Assembly (NCBI RefSeq): GCF_964199755.1
Contig: NC_133918.1
Span: 310,001-374,000, forward strand
Direction of reading: 5' to 3'
Source of the DNA: Larus michahellis
Lineage: Eukaryota; Chordata; Aves; Charadriiformes; Laridae
DNA length: 64,000 nucleotides
Shown: piece after piece, positions 1-19,200 of the stretch
Position numbering within the stretch: the first letter of the stretch is position 1
How the letters are laid out: each line of letters begins with the position of its first letter
Notes under the pieces: generated by a model
Seen by the model: the letters and a program-made list of their open reading frames with translations, nothing else
What the model was told of the DNA's origin: nothing
The model's database searches: none
Position numbers and translations under genes: made by a program

Positions 1-2000
1 CTCCCTGCCCTTCTCCCCAGACACCCTGAAACCGCAGCCCCCGGAGCTCCTGCCCCTGGTTTCGGGGGCTGCTGGGGTTCCCCTCCCCGCGGTGACTCCA
101 TCCATCTTCCCTGCAGATGCCTGTGCTGGGTCCTGACCCAGCCCCAACGATTCCATCTCCTCGTCCCCTGGGCTTTGCCCAGTGCGAGGTGGTGGAGCCA
201 GTGCTGGTCACATCCCCGTGGGGCTGCTGGGGGACAGGGGACGCTCCCTACTGAACTGGCTTCTCCACTTGAAGGTTTTTTGGGGGGGAGATCACCCTGG
301 GGTGTGTTTGTGCCCTCCCTCGGGGCCGCATGGCCCAGCTGCTCCAGCTGGGGGTTACAGCTGCTCCTGAACCCCACAGCACCTCCTCCAGCTGGGGAAA
401 CTGAGGCACGGCACCACTTTCCCTGCTCCCAGCATGGCCACCCCTCCTCACTTCGTGGCTGTGTCCCTCCGCTGTCCCCGAGACAGGCTGGGCTGGGCAG
501 CTCTGCCCTGGGGGTCCCCGGGCAGCCCCAAAATACAGGTGCAAAGCAGGAGCTGTGAAAGCCAAGCGGGGTTTGCCCCCGCCCCTTCCCCACAGCAGAC
601 CGGGAGTGAGGGACTGGGGCCACCTCCCTGGGGAAAATCCCACAGTGGTGGTGGGGGGGTGACCGCTGGGACCTGGGGGTGCGCTGGAGCCCCAGTGTCC
701 CGTCCTGGCAGTGGGAGTTGGGGTTGGAGGGTCAGACCCACCCGGGATCCCTGGGAGCTGCCCAAATCCCCCCTGGCTGTGTCATGGCTAGGAGGGAGGC
801 TGGGGACCTGCTGGCGTGTGGCCAGCACGGACGGACACTGCGCGTGCCCTGGGCGTGCGCGTGTCCCCCGTGTCCCTTGTCCCTACCGTCCCGCCCCGGC
901 AGCGGAACCAGCGCTGTGAGAGTCAAACCTCTGGGTTTCTGCCCGGCAGGAAATTCCAGGTTTTTTGCAAGATTTTTCATTTGAAACGGAGCCAGGGCTA
1001 CAAGTCCTCCCACTCCCAGGGCAGGCAAGCTGGGCTCTCCTTGGGCCAGGGAAATAACACCAGGAAAAAGGATTTATTTTATTTTTTCCCTTCCAAACCA
1101 GAGCAGGGAGGGAGGAAGCCCCGCGTGTCCCACGAACAGCCGCCTTACCACTGCTCCTGCCGGAACCGGGGCCGACCCACGTCCTGTGGGGAATCAGGCA
1201 GCCGTGGGTGGCTTCGGAGCGGGCTGTGCCACCCGCTGGAGGGGTGGTGGGTGGGCAGGGTGGCCGCAGTGGCCTCCGGCCCAACTCCAGCTCCTTCTAC
1301 TCCCCGCACCAACAATAGCCACCTTCCGGCACAGCCCTGCTCGCTTTCCTGTTTTCTCTCGGCCGGTCTCAGCGTGGGGGGCTCCGCCAAGCCACGGGGA
1401 CCCCCCTCCCAGTGGCACCGGGGGGGCGGGAACAGGCGATGCCGCAGAGGCACAGCCACCCCGGGGGGGTTTCGCCACTCGTGGATGCCAGCGAGAAGTA
1501 GGGCACGGCGGGTTTGCTGCCACCGGGATGCTGGATGTGACCATCAGGCAGAGGGAGGAGGGTTGGGGGGGTCTCAGCACCCACCAAGCAGGTGGGTGGC
1601 ATCAAATGCATCAAAATTCGTGTTTCTCTTTTGCAGGCCATGAGCTGCCTCTCCCCAGGCACCGTCGCAGCCCCTTCCACTGCCTGTGGGTTTGCTGGGG
1701 ACACGTGTGTCCCCACGGCTGGAGCCACCGCAGCGGGGACCTGCTGCAGCCCCACATCTGCAAGGGCTGCTGTGAGGGGGGGGGGGGGGTGTGCAGTGTG
1801 GGACCCCCTGCTCCAGCCCCCAAAATACACACGCAAGGGGGAGGCTGGGAGGGAAGCAGTGGGGTCGGGCTCCGGCGGGGCATTTTGTCCGGATCCTGCA
1901 TCTGCCGAGCCGCGCAGGGCCAGGGAAACACAGCGAAGAACCGAGACGAACACCTGTGCAGGCAAAAAACACGCATGGGATGGTGCCGGCATGATCATGT
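1..2000. other. Upstream flank without a recognisable gene
   Basis: GC-rich sequence with open frames on both strands, none of which resembles a protein family I know or shows a coherent exon chain. In other vertebrates MOB3A lies on this side of MKNK2, but I see no MOB3A coding sequence here, so this is probably intergenic DNA. A stretch of G (about 12) sits near 1780-1790. No RNA gene was recognised. Confidence 0.5.
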
Positions 2001-2004
2001 GTGC

Positions 2005-2160
2005 AGTGCATGTGTGTGTGTGTGTGTGTGTGCACGCGCACACACGCGTGTACGTGTGGGAGCCAGCCCTCGGGCAATCGCATGCCGGCACATTGCTGTG
2101 CCCGGAGGGGCTGCACCTGCGTGTGCGTGTGTGTGTGTGTGCACATGCGCCGGGCACACA
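2005..2160. repeat. TG/CA microsatellite cluster
   Basis: Alternating TG and CA/CG dinucleotides occur in two patches, about 2006-2060 and about 2119-2145, with a third weaker patch near 2195-2215. Alternating purine-pyrimidine runs like these can adopt Z-DNA. No gene overlaps them. Confidence 0.8.
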
Positions 2161-2539
2161 GGTGATGCTCTGCCTCCTCCTGCTTCGCCCTCGCACACAC
2201 GTGTGCTTTTGTGCATGCCTGGCTGCCAGGCAGCGTCCAGCCCCACGCGGGTGCCTGTCCCCCGGGTGCCGGTGGCCAAAGTCGCAGCACGCTGCACCAG
2301 CAGGATCCCCCCGGCCAAATGGCACCATCCACTCGCTCCCTGCCCCTGTCAGCCTGAGACCCGACGCTCTCATCACGCCTGGCTGCAGACCTCGCCTGCG
2401 GCCCCGCAGCCGGAGGAAGCCGCCCCTCGCGCCCCGCTGCCTCTTGCCACCCCCGGTCCCAGTCTGAATGACGCCGGCGTCACCCCGATACCGCCTGGGT
2501 CAGGGCCTTTCACAGAGGGGGTACAGCGCGGGAGGCAGC

Positions 2540-3180
2540 GCACTGATAGCGTGCGGTGACTGTGCCGTGAGCGAGGTGCGAGTGTGCAGAGAGGCCAGGA
2601 GCGTGCAGGGAGCGAAGAGCGAGCACAGAGTGCGAGTGATGAGCACGGAGGGAGCATGCGGCGAGCGTGCATTCAGTGTGCAGTGAGCGCGCAGACGCGC
2701 AGCGAGCGTGCAGAGTGCACGGGGAGCCAGGAGCGTGCAGGGAGCGGAGGGAGAGTGAGTGTGGAGCACAAGCACCAAGTCGGGAGTGAGCATGCTGTGA
2801 GCGTGCAGTGAGCGCACAGACATGCAGCGAGCGTTCAGCAAGCATGCAGCAAGCGCGCCGACAAGCAGTGAGCACGGCGACACGCAGTGAGTATGCCGTG
2901 AGCACGCAGAGAGTATGCAGACATGCAGAGAGCGTGCAGAGAGCGCACAGCAAGCACAAAGAGAGCGTGTGCCAGGTGTGCAGCAAACACGCAGAGGTCA
3001 TGCAAGGGCCCCCAGGCAAGCTCATAGCGGGCGGTGAGCATGCAGCAAGCATGCAGAGCATGCAGGTGACATGCAGGTGACATGCAGGTGACAGGACATG
3101 CATCCAGCACATGAGAGCATGCAGTGCCTGTGCAGCAAGCTCACAGCAAACAGGTAGCGCGCACGCAGCGAGCGCACGGC
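2540..3180. repeat. Degenerate minisatellite, about 10 bp unit
   Basis: About 640 bp is made of imperfect repeats of a roughly 10-base unit close to GAGCRTGCAG, with variants such as GAGCGCACAG, CAAGCATGCA and GGTGACATGCA. Period and composition end abruptly on both sides. Long open frames on both strands across this block are products of the repeat and should not be read as genes. It lies about 2.3 kb upstream of the MKNK2 TATA box. Confidence 0.85.
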
Positions 3181-3879
3181 CGGCAAGCATGGCCGCGGGC
3201 ACTCCGGCACCCCGTGTGACACTGGGGACCCTGTGGGCTGGGTGAGCTCCCGGCTGGTCCCAGCTGTCCCCGCCGCGTCGGGCACCCCTGGGTGGCCCCC
3301 CGGGCTGTGGGTGCAGGCGCTGCTGCCCTGTCATTACCGGCTGGGTGACCTACATGGCAGCGTGCGCAATTTTGGAGGCATGTGACTCTGCTGCCGCAGC
3401 CTGAGTCGTCCGACGGGTGCCAGCGGCCAGCGCGCCCCGTGGCACTGTCCCTGTCCCCTGTCCCTCCTCTTACCCTGGGAGCCAGAACCCTGAAAATCCC
3501 CCCTGTCCTGCAGCACCACGTCTGCCCCCCCCACGCCAGCCTGGTCTAATTGGGGAGCCCTAGTTAGCAGCGCTAATACAGAAAGGGCCCGGGTGTCTGG
3601 TTTTTCCAGGTTGAAAGCAGGAGCGGGCACCAGGGCCTGGGAAAAGCAGGAATTTTGGCAGATTTGAGGGGGCCTAAGGCAGATATGGGGTTGGCCAGGC
3701 CCCCACCACGGTGGCCTCACACCAGGATAGCAGTGGTGGCTTTGGGGGGGGCTGCAAATTCCGCAGCAAAACGTTCCCAAACAGCGGGGGGAGGAGGAGA
3801 AGGGGGGGCAGAGGGTGGCGGTGAGGCCAAGGGGCTGCGTGGCTGGGGGGGGGGTGTCTGACGTGGGGCGCCCTGGGGA

Positions 3880-4085
3880 CGGTGGCTGCAGCGAAACGGG
3901 GGTGGGGGGTGGTGGGGGGGGTGGCCCGCTGGGTGCGCAATGGCGGCAGTGGCGAGCAGCCAATGCGCAGCGCGGCCGGTGAAGTCATGCACCGCGGTGC
4001 CGCAGCCATTGGCCCCAGTGCTGCCGCTCGGCGCAACGAGCACGTCTGTTCTCAGCCCAGGCTGGCGTCACGCGAGGCGGGGGGT
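3880..4085. promoter_or_regulatory. Candidate CpG-rich promoter or enhancer with CCAAT boxes
   Basis: A CpG-dense patch carries a CCAAT box at 3960-3964, an inverted one (ATTGG) at 4008-4012, a TGAAGTCA CRE/AP-1-like element near 3980, and a GGCGTCACG CRE-like element near 4063-4072. Paired CCAAT boxes with CRE-like sites are typical of TATA-less promoters. It could be an alternative MKNK2 start, an antisense transcript start or an enhancer. No downstream exon could be tied to it, so the call is inference from motif content. Confidence 0.4.
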
Positions 4086-4389
4086 GTCGGGGGAGGGGGG
4101 AGAACAACGGACACCCACACGGTGACGGCCTCCCATGGTGCCACCAAGCCTGGACTGGGGGTCTTGCTCCCGAATCCCCCTCCCTCACCCCCCAATACTG
4201 ACCGCATGCAGCAGGGCCTCGGTGGCCTGCAGGGACAGAGGGACATGACCCCGTGCCCTGTCCCCCCCGCCTTGGCGCAGGCCTGGCTGTGGGGCTGAGC
4301 ACTGCCCTGCTTGTGGCATGTGTGGGCTGGGGGCAGGTCAGGGCTGGCCCCCACCCCCCCGCCCTGAGCCTTGGGGCCACAGAAAGTGC

Positions 4390-5400
4390 ACACGGAGCCG
4401 GAGTGTCCGTGTCCCCGGGTGCAGGGGGAGACCCCCAAAGGGGTGTCGCTGGCCCTGGGGGGGTGGCGGGACCCCAAGGGCTGTCCCTGTCCCCGGGTGC
4501 AGTATAAGGTGCCCGGGGGTGTCCCGCTCCCTGTGCTTGGTGTGTGTCCTTGTCCCCTGGCGTGGGGAGGGCTGTCTCCGTCTCGGGGTGTGGTGCAGGG
4601 GGGTGCCCCTGCTTGTGGATGCAGTGCAGGGGACGGTGCCCGTGTCTTGGGGTGCAGTGGGGGGGGGGGACGACTTGGGGTGTCCCTGTCTCTGGGTGCA
4701 GTATAGGTTGCCCAGGAGTGTCCCTGTCCCTGTGACTGGGTAGGGGGGTGTGCCTCAGGGGGGGACCCTTGTCCCCTGGTGCAGTGCAGGGGGGTCTGAG
4801 GGGTGTCCCTGTCTCGGGGTGCAGTGCGGGGGCGGGGGGGAGACCGGGGGTGTCCCTGTCTCTGGCTGCAGTGCAGAGGGTTGTCCAGGGGGGTGTCCCT
4901 GTCCCTGACTGCAGCACAGGGGGATGCCCGGCAGTGGGGGTGCGGGGGGCCCCGCGGGGGGGCGGGGCGTCCCCGTCCACAGCTGCAGCGCAGGAGGGTG
5001 CCCGGGGGGGGGATGGGGGGTGGTGTGTGTGTGTCCAGGTCCCCGGAGCAGCAGAGAGGGGTGCCCCGGTGCAGGGGGGGGGTGCCCGGCAGGGGCGTTC
5101 GTGTCCCTGTGGGTGCCGGGCGGGGTGTTTGTGTCCCCGGTGCAGTACTGGGGGGTGCCCGGGGGGGGTGTGTTCGTGTCCCCGGTGGGGGTGTCGGTGT
5201 CCCCCACGGGTGCCGGGGGGGTTGTTTGTGTCCCCGGAGGGGGCTCCGGGGGCGTGCGTTTGTGTCCCCAGTGCAGCGGGCGGGGGGTGTTGACGTCCCC
5301 GGTGGGTGCAGGGGGTGTGTTTGTGTCCCCGGGGCGGGAGGGGGTGTCGGTGTCCCCGGGGGGTGCCGGGGGAGGGTGTCCCCGTCCCGGAGCGCAGGGC
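4390..5400. repeat. G-rich minisatellite upstream of MKNK2
   Basis: Irregular repeats contain a core close to GTGTCCCTGTCYCTGGGTGC followed by AGTGCAGGGGGG. Copies are visible near 4480, 4683, 4768, 4803, 4850, 4892 and 4965, spaced about 35-85 bp with about 42-47 bp most common. After 5035 the pattern degrades to GTGTCCCCGGNGGGTGCCGGGGG-type units that run up to the core promoter. Open frames on either strand here, up to about 540 codons, are repeat artefacts. The G runs could form G-quadruplexes. Confidence 0.8.
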
Positions 5401-5500
5401 GGGGGGTGTCCGGGGCGGCGACAGGCGGGGGCGGTGCGGGGCGGGCCGGGCCGGTCCCCGGCGCTATAAAGGTTCCGGGGGCGGCGGCAGCGCGTCCCCT
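5401..5500 (+). promoter_or_regulatory. MKNK2: MKNK2 core promoter with TATA box
   Basis: A TATAAA at 5465-5470 lies in a CpG-dense, GC-box-like context (GGGGCGG-type sequences at about 5400-5455). Transcription is expected to begin about 25-30 bp downstream, near 5495. That start leads directly to a good splice donor at 5607 and then to the MKNK2 start codon exon. A TATA box inside a CpG island is less common than TATA-less CpG promoters. Confidence 0.65.
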
Positions 5501-5606
5501 CCCGGCGGCGGCGGCGCGGAGCGGAGCGGAGCGGTGCGGGCGGCGGTGCGGGCGGCGGTGCGGGCTGCGGTACCACCAGCAGCGGCGGCTCTGCGGGGCC
5601 GCGCCG
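5495..5606 (+). other. MKNK2: MKNK2 noncoding exon 1 (5' UTR)
   Basis: The start is inferred from the TATA box and the end from the splice donor CCG|GTGAGC at 5607. The next exon could begin at 5699 (after CCCCGCAG), 5832 (after TTTCTCCCAG) or 5883 (after CCCCCGCAG). The last gives only four untranslated bases before the ATG. The sequence alone does not decide which acceptor is used. Confidence 0.6.
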
Positions 5607-5886
5607 GTGAGCGCCGCCGGGGCGGGGGGACGGGGCCGCGGACTCCGTGCGGGGCCGCAGCCGTCTGACACCCCATCCCCCCGCAACTCTCCCCGCAGGT
5701 TTCGGCCACCCCCCGGACTCCCCTCCGGCTCTGCCCGTCCCTCCGCCTCCCTCTTCCCGCCCTCCCCCCCCCGCCCCGTTTAGTTTTGGTTTTTTTTTTT
5801 TATCGCCTCCCCCGCCTCCCATTTCTCCCAGCAACACCGCCCCCCCCCCGCTCCGCGCCCCCCCCCCCCCCGCCCCCCGCAGCAAG

Positions 5887-14432
<8,546 letters not shown>

Positions 14433-17400
14433 GCTGTGCCCCTCGGACCTGCTGTACCCTGTGTCCCTCTTCCTCCTTCTTTCTTTCTTCCCCGCGCCCT
14501 GCCCCCCCCACCACCCAAAACCCCACCGTTTCTGGCTAGTGACAAGATCAGGACTCATCCCTGTGGCTGGTTTCCAAGGTTTTGCTGATCTTGTAGGTCT
14601 GGGGGTGGGAGGGTTTGTTTAAGATCTTTCTTTTTTTTAAGGTATTAAATCAAGCGTGAGGTTGCTTCACGCAGGGCACACTCAAGAACATCTGACAGAC
14701 ACACGGACTTTTGTTTCCCGACTCTTGGTTTCTCCTCTGACATTTTTTCCCCCCTCCCGGACACCAAAGGACTCTTTGTATCCGCGGCTGCTTTGACGAT
14801 TTCAGCTCATTTCATACTGTGAACAAAAGACCCTCGGTCGCGTTTTCAACAACGGGAGTCACGTTTTAACCTCGTCCCTCCCCTCGGAGCTGCAGGTCTT
14901 TCTCCGATGTTGGGGTAGATCCCACAACCCCCTCCCTCCCAGGGGCCCAAGAGGCACCTACTGGGTGCGGGGAGCCCCTCCGTCCCATGCTTGGGGATGT
15001 CCCCGGCTGCGCTTTGTGGGGACGCAGTGGGTGTTGTGCAGGGAACCGCTTGGGCTGGGGAGATGGTGCCAGCGAGGGAGCAGTGCCCTGTCCCACCGAA
15101 CCACCCTCTCTCCTCGGCAGCCCGTTTCCAGAATAAGCTATTCACCCCCCTTTTTTTTTTTTTCTTTTTTTAGTTGTTCGTTTTAAACTGCTAGCTGTGC
15201 TTCTCTACAGGGCACGGAGAAATGTCTTCCTTTCCTCCCATGCTCCTGCCAGCAGCTCCCTGGGTGCAAGGTCAGAGCCGGGGGGGGGGGGGGGACGACG
15301 ACGACACGGGACAGGACACATGCATGGGTGTCTGGGGCTGTGCTCTTGCGCCGGGTCGGGTGTTGCACCCCTGTTTTCAGAGGGGCTGCTCGCCAGTGGC
15401 TCTGCCGTCGTGGAGGCCCAAGAGGAGGTTGAGGTCTACAGGGTGGCCGGAGCAGCTAAAAAAATCCCCACAAAACCCCTCTGGGAATAGCAGGGAAAGC
15501 GAAGGACACCCCTTTAAAAGGTGTTGGGACCTGGCGCAGGGCAATGTGACCTGGCATGGCCTCGGGCTGGCCCCAAGGCTGCTGTGGCAGAGGGTCTGGG
15601 GACAGGGAGGGTGCCAAGGGATGCCAGTGGGCAAGTGGCCGGGCTGGCGGCAGCCCCGGTGCAGGAGAGCAGCCCAGGATGTGGGGCTGGAGGGTTTGGG
15701 GTCTGGGCAGCAGCGCCCGGTCAGTGCAGGGCTGACGGGGGAGAGCCGGGCGTGTGTGTTCACGCATGTGCATGTGTGTTCTTGCGTGTGCATCCATCTT
15801 CATGTGTGTTCATGCGTGATGTTGCCCTTTCCTCGGAGCTTGCTTCGGGGAAGGGAGAGAATGCGAGTAGGGAAAGGACTCGGAATGCTGGATTGGGACG
15901 AGGCCCTTGTTTGGGTTCTGCCGCGCAGGGCTGGATCTGTCCGGGTGAGCGGTGCCTGTGCTGGGTCTCCAGCTCCTCCAAACACCCCCTGCCCCACACA
16001 CCAAACCGCCGCTCCCCACCATTGGGTGCTGCCGAGCTGCGCCCATTGCCCTCCCTGCGTCTCCCAGGCCAGCGCAGTGGGAGGGAGGGTGCCCCCTCCG
16101 TTAGCCGTCTCCTCTCCCTTCCAAAACTCAATGCTTTGGGCTTTATATTTTTGCAAAGCAGCCTCGGCCAGTCGCATGCGCAGGGGAAGGCTTTGGGAGC
16201 TTCTTAGAGCTGGGGAAGAGACTTCCCTGGGTCTTCAGCTGAAGAGAGTCCCTGTCTCGGGGCGGGGGGAGTTCTCATTTTTATTTTAAGACTGCTGACA
16301 GCAATACTATGCAATATATGTTGGGGTTTTTTGTTTCAGGGAGGTGTGTGTGAGTGATCTCGGGTGTTGATGGAGTTTGGGGCAGGGACTGTCTTTTCTT
16401 GCCCCCCCCTCCAGGGAGGGCAGGTATCCCCCCCCCCCGCCCACAACCACCTTGCACTTGAGATCTTCCCTCTCCCCCGGTGCCCCCAGTCCCACCGCAC
16501 AGTGTGGGGAGGAGTGGGGCAGTGGTGAGGGGAGGCCCCCCCCCCCCCCCGGACCCCACAGGCACCGGGATACCCGGGAGAGGCCTCCTTTAAAGGAAAA
16601 AAAAAAAAAATCCATCTTGATTGTACATTGTTACTTTTTATAGCTTATTTTGTTTTATCAGTTGTAGATAATTCCTTGTTGTCTTATATTAAGAAATACT
16701 TGAATGATGTACAGTACGCGATGCCTTGAGCTGGTATTGTGAAAGCTATTGTTAATGCTGCACGCCGCAGCCTTTTTTTTGTTTTTTTTTTTTTTAAAGA
16801 AAAAAAAATTTGTGGGAAGGGGCTGGCGGGGGGCTGTCTCTGAAATTTTTTTTGTCCCCCCTGTGCTTTTATTGGCAAACTGAGTTTCCCTCCTCTTCCC
16901 ACGCATAAGACCTATCCCATATCTACGCGTACACACACACACACTCTCCTGATGGCTGGCGCAGGGCCTGGGCCACCTGCGCTGTGCGGGAGCTCGTCCC
17001 CATGGTTGTCCTCGTCCGGGGATGCTGGCGGGTGCTGCGGGTGTTTGCATGGAGGGGATGGACCTGCTGGGGGCGGGTGCGGTGGGGGGTGAAGCATCTG
17101 AGCTCTTTGCAGGTTGCTCAGCCCAGGTTTGGCTTTGCATTTTGGTTTGGGGGTTCCCCTCGAGGGGGCGGGACCCGTGTCACTGGGGTGGCGACCCCCC
17201 CCCAGCAGCTGTGGTGTGTGCGTGGCAGGGGCCCTGTGTTTAGAGAGCGTCCTTAAATGCCTTTAGAGCCGGGGGATCAACTCTGAAATGCCTCTAGTCC
17301 TCACTCGTGGTGGTGTTGGGCACCCCTGGGTGCCTTGGCAGCGTGGGGCCGGCACCGCAGCGGGCCGGCTGGGGAGATGCTCGTGCCGGGGCTGGACCTC

Positions 17401-18032
17401 CCCTCCCCACTGCCAGTGCCTCTCCCGGGGTGGTTTTCCAGACAGATGCTCCCCGACCTGGGCTCCAGCACCAGCGAACCCCTCTTGCCAACACCCTTCT
17501 GCCTCCTCTTCCTCTTTCAAAGCCTTTCCTCCACTATAGAGCATCTGTCTTGGAAATCAACTTTGAAAAGTTGGGGGTTTTTTATTTTAAGCTGGAAATT
17601 TTAAGCGTTTTGGCTTCCTCTCTTTCCCCCCTGCCCTTCCTTCAGCTGACTAACTCGACTTAGAACTGGTTAGAAACGTTTACTGTGAAGCTAACTCTTT
17701 TTTTATCAAAACAGGAGAAACTTTCTCCTCTTTACAACTGATGAAGACTGCCAAAGCTGGTTTGACAAGAGTCACGTTAACACGCTGTTGGTTTGTACAA
17801 TGGCAGTCTCCACTCGGGGGCTGGCTGGAAAGTAAAAATGAAAATGGGGAAGAAAAAAAAAAAAACTGACAAAAAAAGGAAAAAAAAAAAACAACAACAC
17901 AAAAACAAGCACTTTACTGTATGTACCAGGTGAACTGATACAGCTGAATTGAAGTTTTCCTTTATAACAATTGTTGATGCCAGAATTTTGTATTCTGTTT
18001 TGTAAGAATTTAATAAAAATGCATTGAGACCT
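14433..18032 (+). other. MKNK2: MKNK2 3' UTR with polyadenylation signal
   Basis: From the TGA the sequence continues without splice signals through AT-richer, 3'-UTR-like DNA (notably 16270-16800 and 17530-18030) to AATAAA at 18012-18017, the only canonical signal I see. Cleavage is expected near 18030, giving an untranslated tail of about 3.6 kb. The tail holds several T or A homopolymers (15151-15171, 16770-16800, 17850-17892). An earlier ATTAAA at 14645-14650 could give a much shorter form. Confidence 0.7.
18012..18017 (+). terminator. MKNK2: MKNK2 poly(A) signal AATAAA
   Basis: A canonical hexamer ends the AT-rich 3' UTR tail. GC-rich flanking sequence starts about 20 bases downstream. 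Confidence 0.75.
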
Positions 18033-18414
18033 ATGTGGCTGGGGGCCGGGACTGGGGGGAGGGAAGTGAATTCCCCCAGGGCTCAATCCAAGGGCTCTTC
18101 CATGGTCGTCCTTCCCAGTCTCCACCAGCTCCTTTGCAGCTCGGTGCTGGTCCTAAGGGGTCTGGGAGGGCGGCCGGGGCCCGGGCTGGAGCTGCGGGGT
18201 TGGGATGCCAGGATTAGGGGCTGGCAGCGGCTCCGGCCCTGACTCACTTTTCCCAGCGGGATGGTGTGATCTGCCCAGTTCCCAAATGGGGGAGGCAGGG
18301 TCACGGTGCAGCACCGTGCCCTCTGCCAGCAGCAAACAGCGGCACAGAGGCTGCCCACTGCTGAGACCCCGGCCCGTTTTCCACCCCCCCCTTATCTGTC
18401 AGCTTGTGGAGGGG

Positions 18415-19200
18415 TGTTGCAGATGGAAATATTATGATTTAGCAGCGATTCAAAATTTATTAATGATTTGAAGGAGATCAAGAGGTTGAATTTCAGCACC
18501 ACTGAATCATTAACTGATTTACAGAATGATTTAACAAAATAATTGAACGGCGACTTAATTACAGATTTGAAGATGACAAGATTGGCACTGACTGACTATA
18601 AGGTGTAGCCCAAATCAATACATACACCTGTGAGCAAAAGCATATAACTCAAGTTAATACATATAAGCAAAAGCTTCTAAGCATGCGCACGTGGGTCTCC
18701 AACTGCTGGGATCAAAGATCTCTTAGTAGTGGGTGCCTCTCGCGCCCTTTTGACTCCTACAAACAGAAGAACGTCCACGTTCTGTAAAGCTAGTGTCTAT
18801 ATCAGACGCGTAAAAATGAAGATGTGGATGAAAGAAGCTAGCCTATAATTAAAAATTTCCCTTTTCCCTGAGTTTAGAGTAAATACAGTGCATTGGCATT
18901 CCTCAACGGGCAGTGACCGAGACTGGAGAGGGGTTGACTCGCCCTGGTCTAACCCTGGGGCTGTCAGCCTGAGTGGCTCCTGACTCAGGGAGGGTGCTGG
19001 CCATCAGCCCCTGTGAGCCAGGAGAGCTCCAAGGGGCTCGCGAGAATTGCTCCTTATAGAATCTGAGATAATTGAATTTCAGCGGGTACTTTTGCACTCC
19101 GGCCCAGCTCAGACAGTGGAATATTCTGGTATTTCCCACCAGCTACACAAACCTAGAACTTGCGCGATCTTGGGGTCCTGGTATCCCCCCCTCTGTGGCC
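18415..19200. repeat. AT-rich unclassified insert, possibly a solo LTR
   Basis: A 0.79 kb island of AT-rich sequence stands out from GC-rich flanks and abuts the 3' end of the CR1 at 19201. It begins TGTTGC and ends GTGGCCA, so TG...CA ends are present in either orientation, but I see no target-site duplication and no coding sequence. An old avian endogenous retrovirus LTR is one option; plain intergenic DNA is the other. Confidence 0.3.

Noticed and set aside
1186-2559. 457-codon plus-strand frame upstream of MKNK2
   Set aside because: High GC content suppresses stops. The frame crosses a G homopolymer and TG repeats and resembles no known protein.
2510-3334. 274-codon minus-strand frame with Leu/His/Ala/Cys repeats
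   Set aside because: It is a translation of the 10-bp minisatellite; all frames there stay open because of the repeat.
4052-5686. 544-codon open frame on the minus strand
   Set aside because: It lies over the G-rich minisatellite and core promoter. The predicted protein is a Pro/Thr/Gly/Asp repeat with no family resemblance, and the strand is antisense to a clear promoter.
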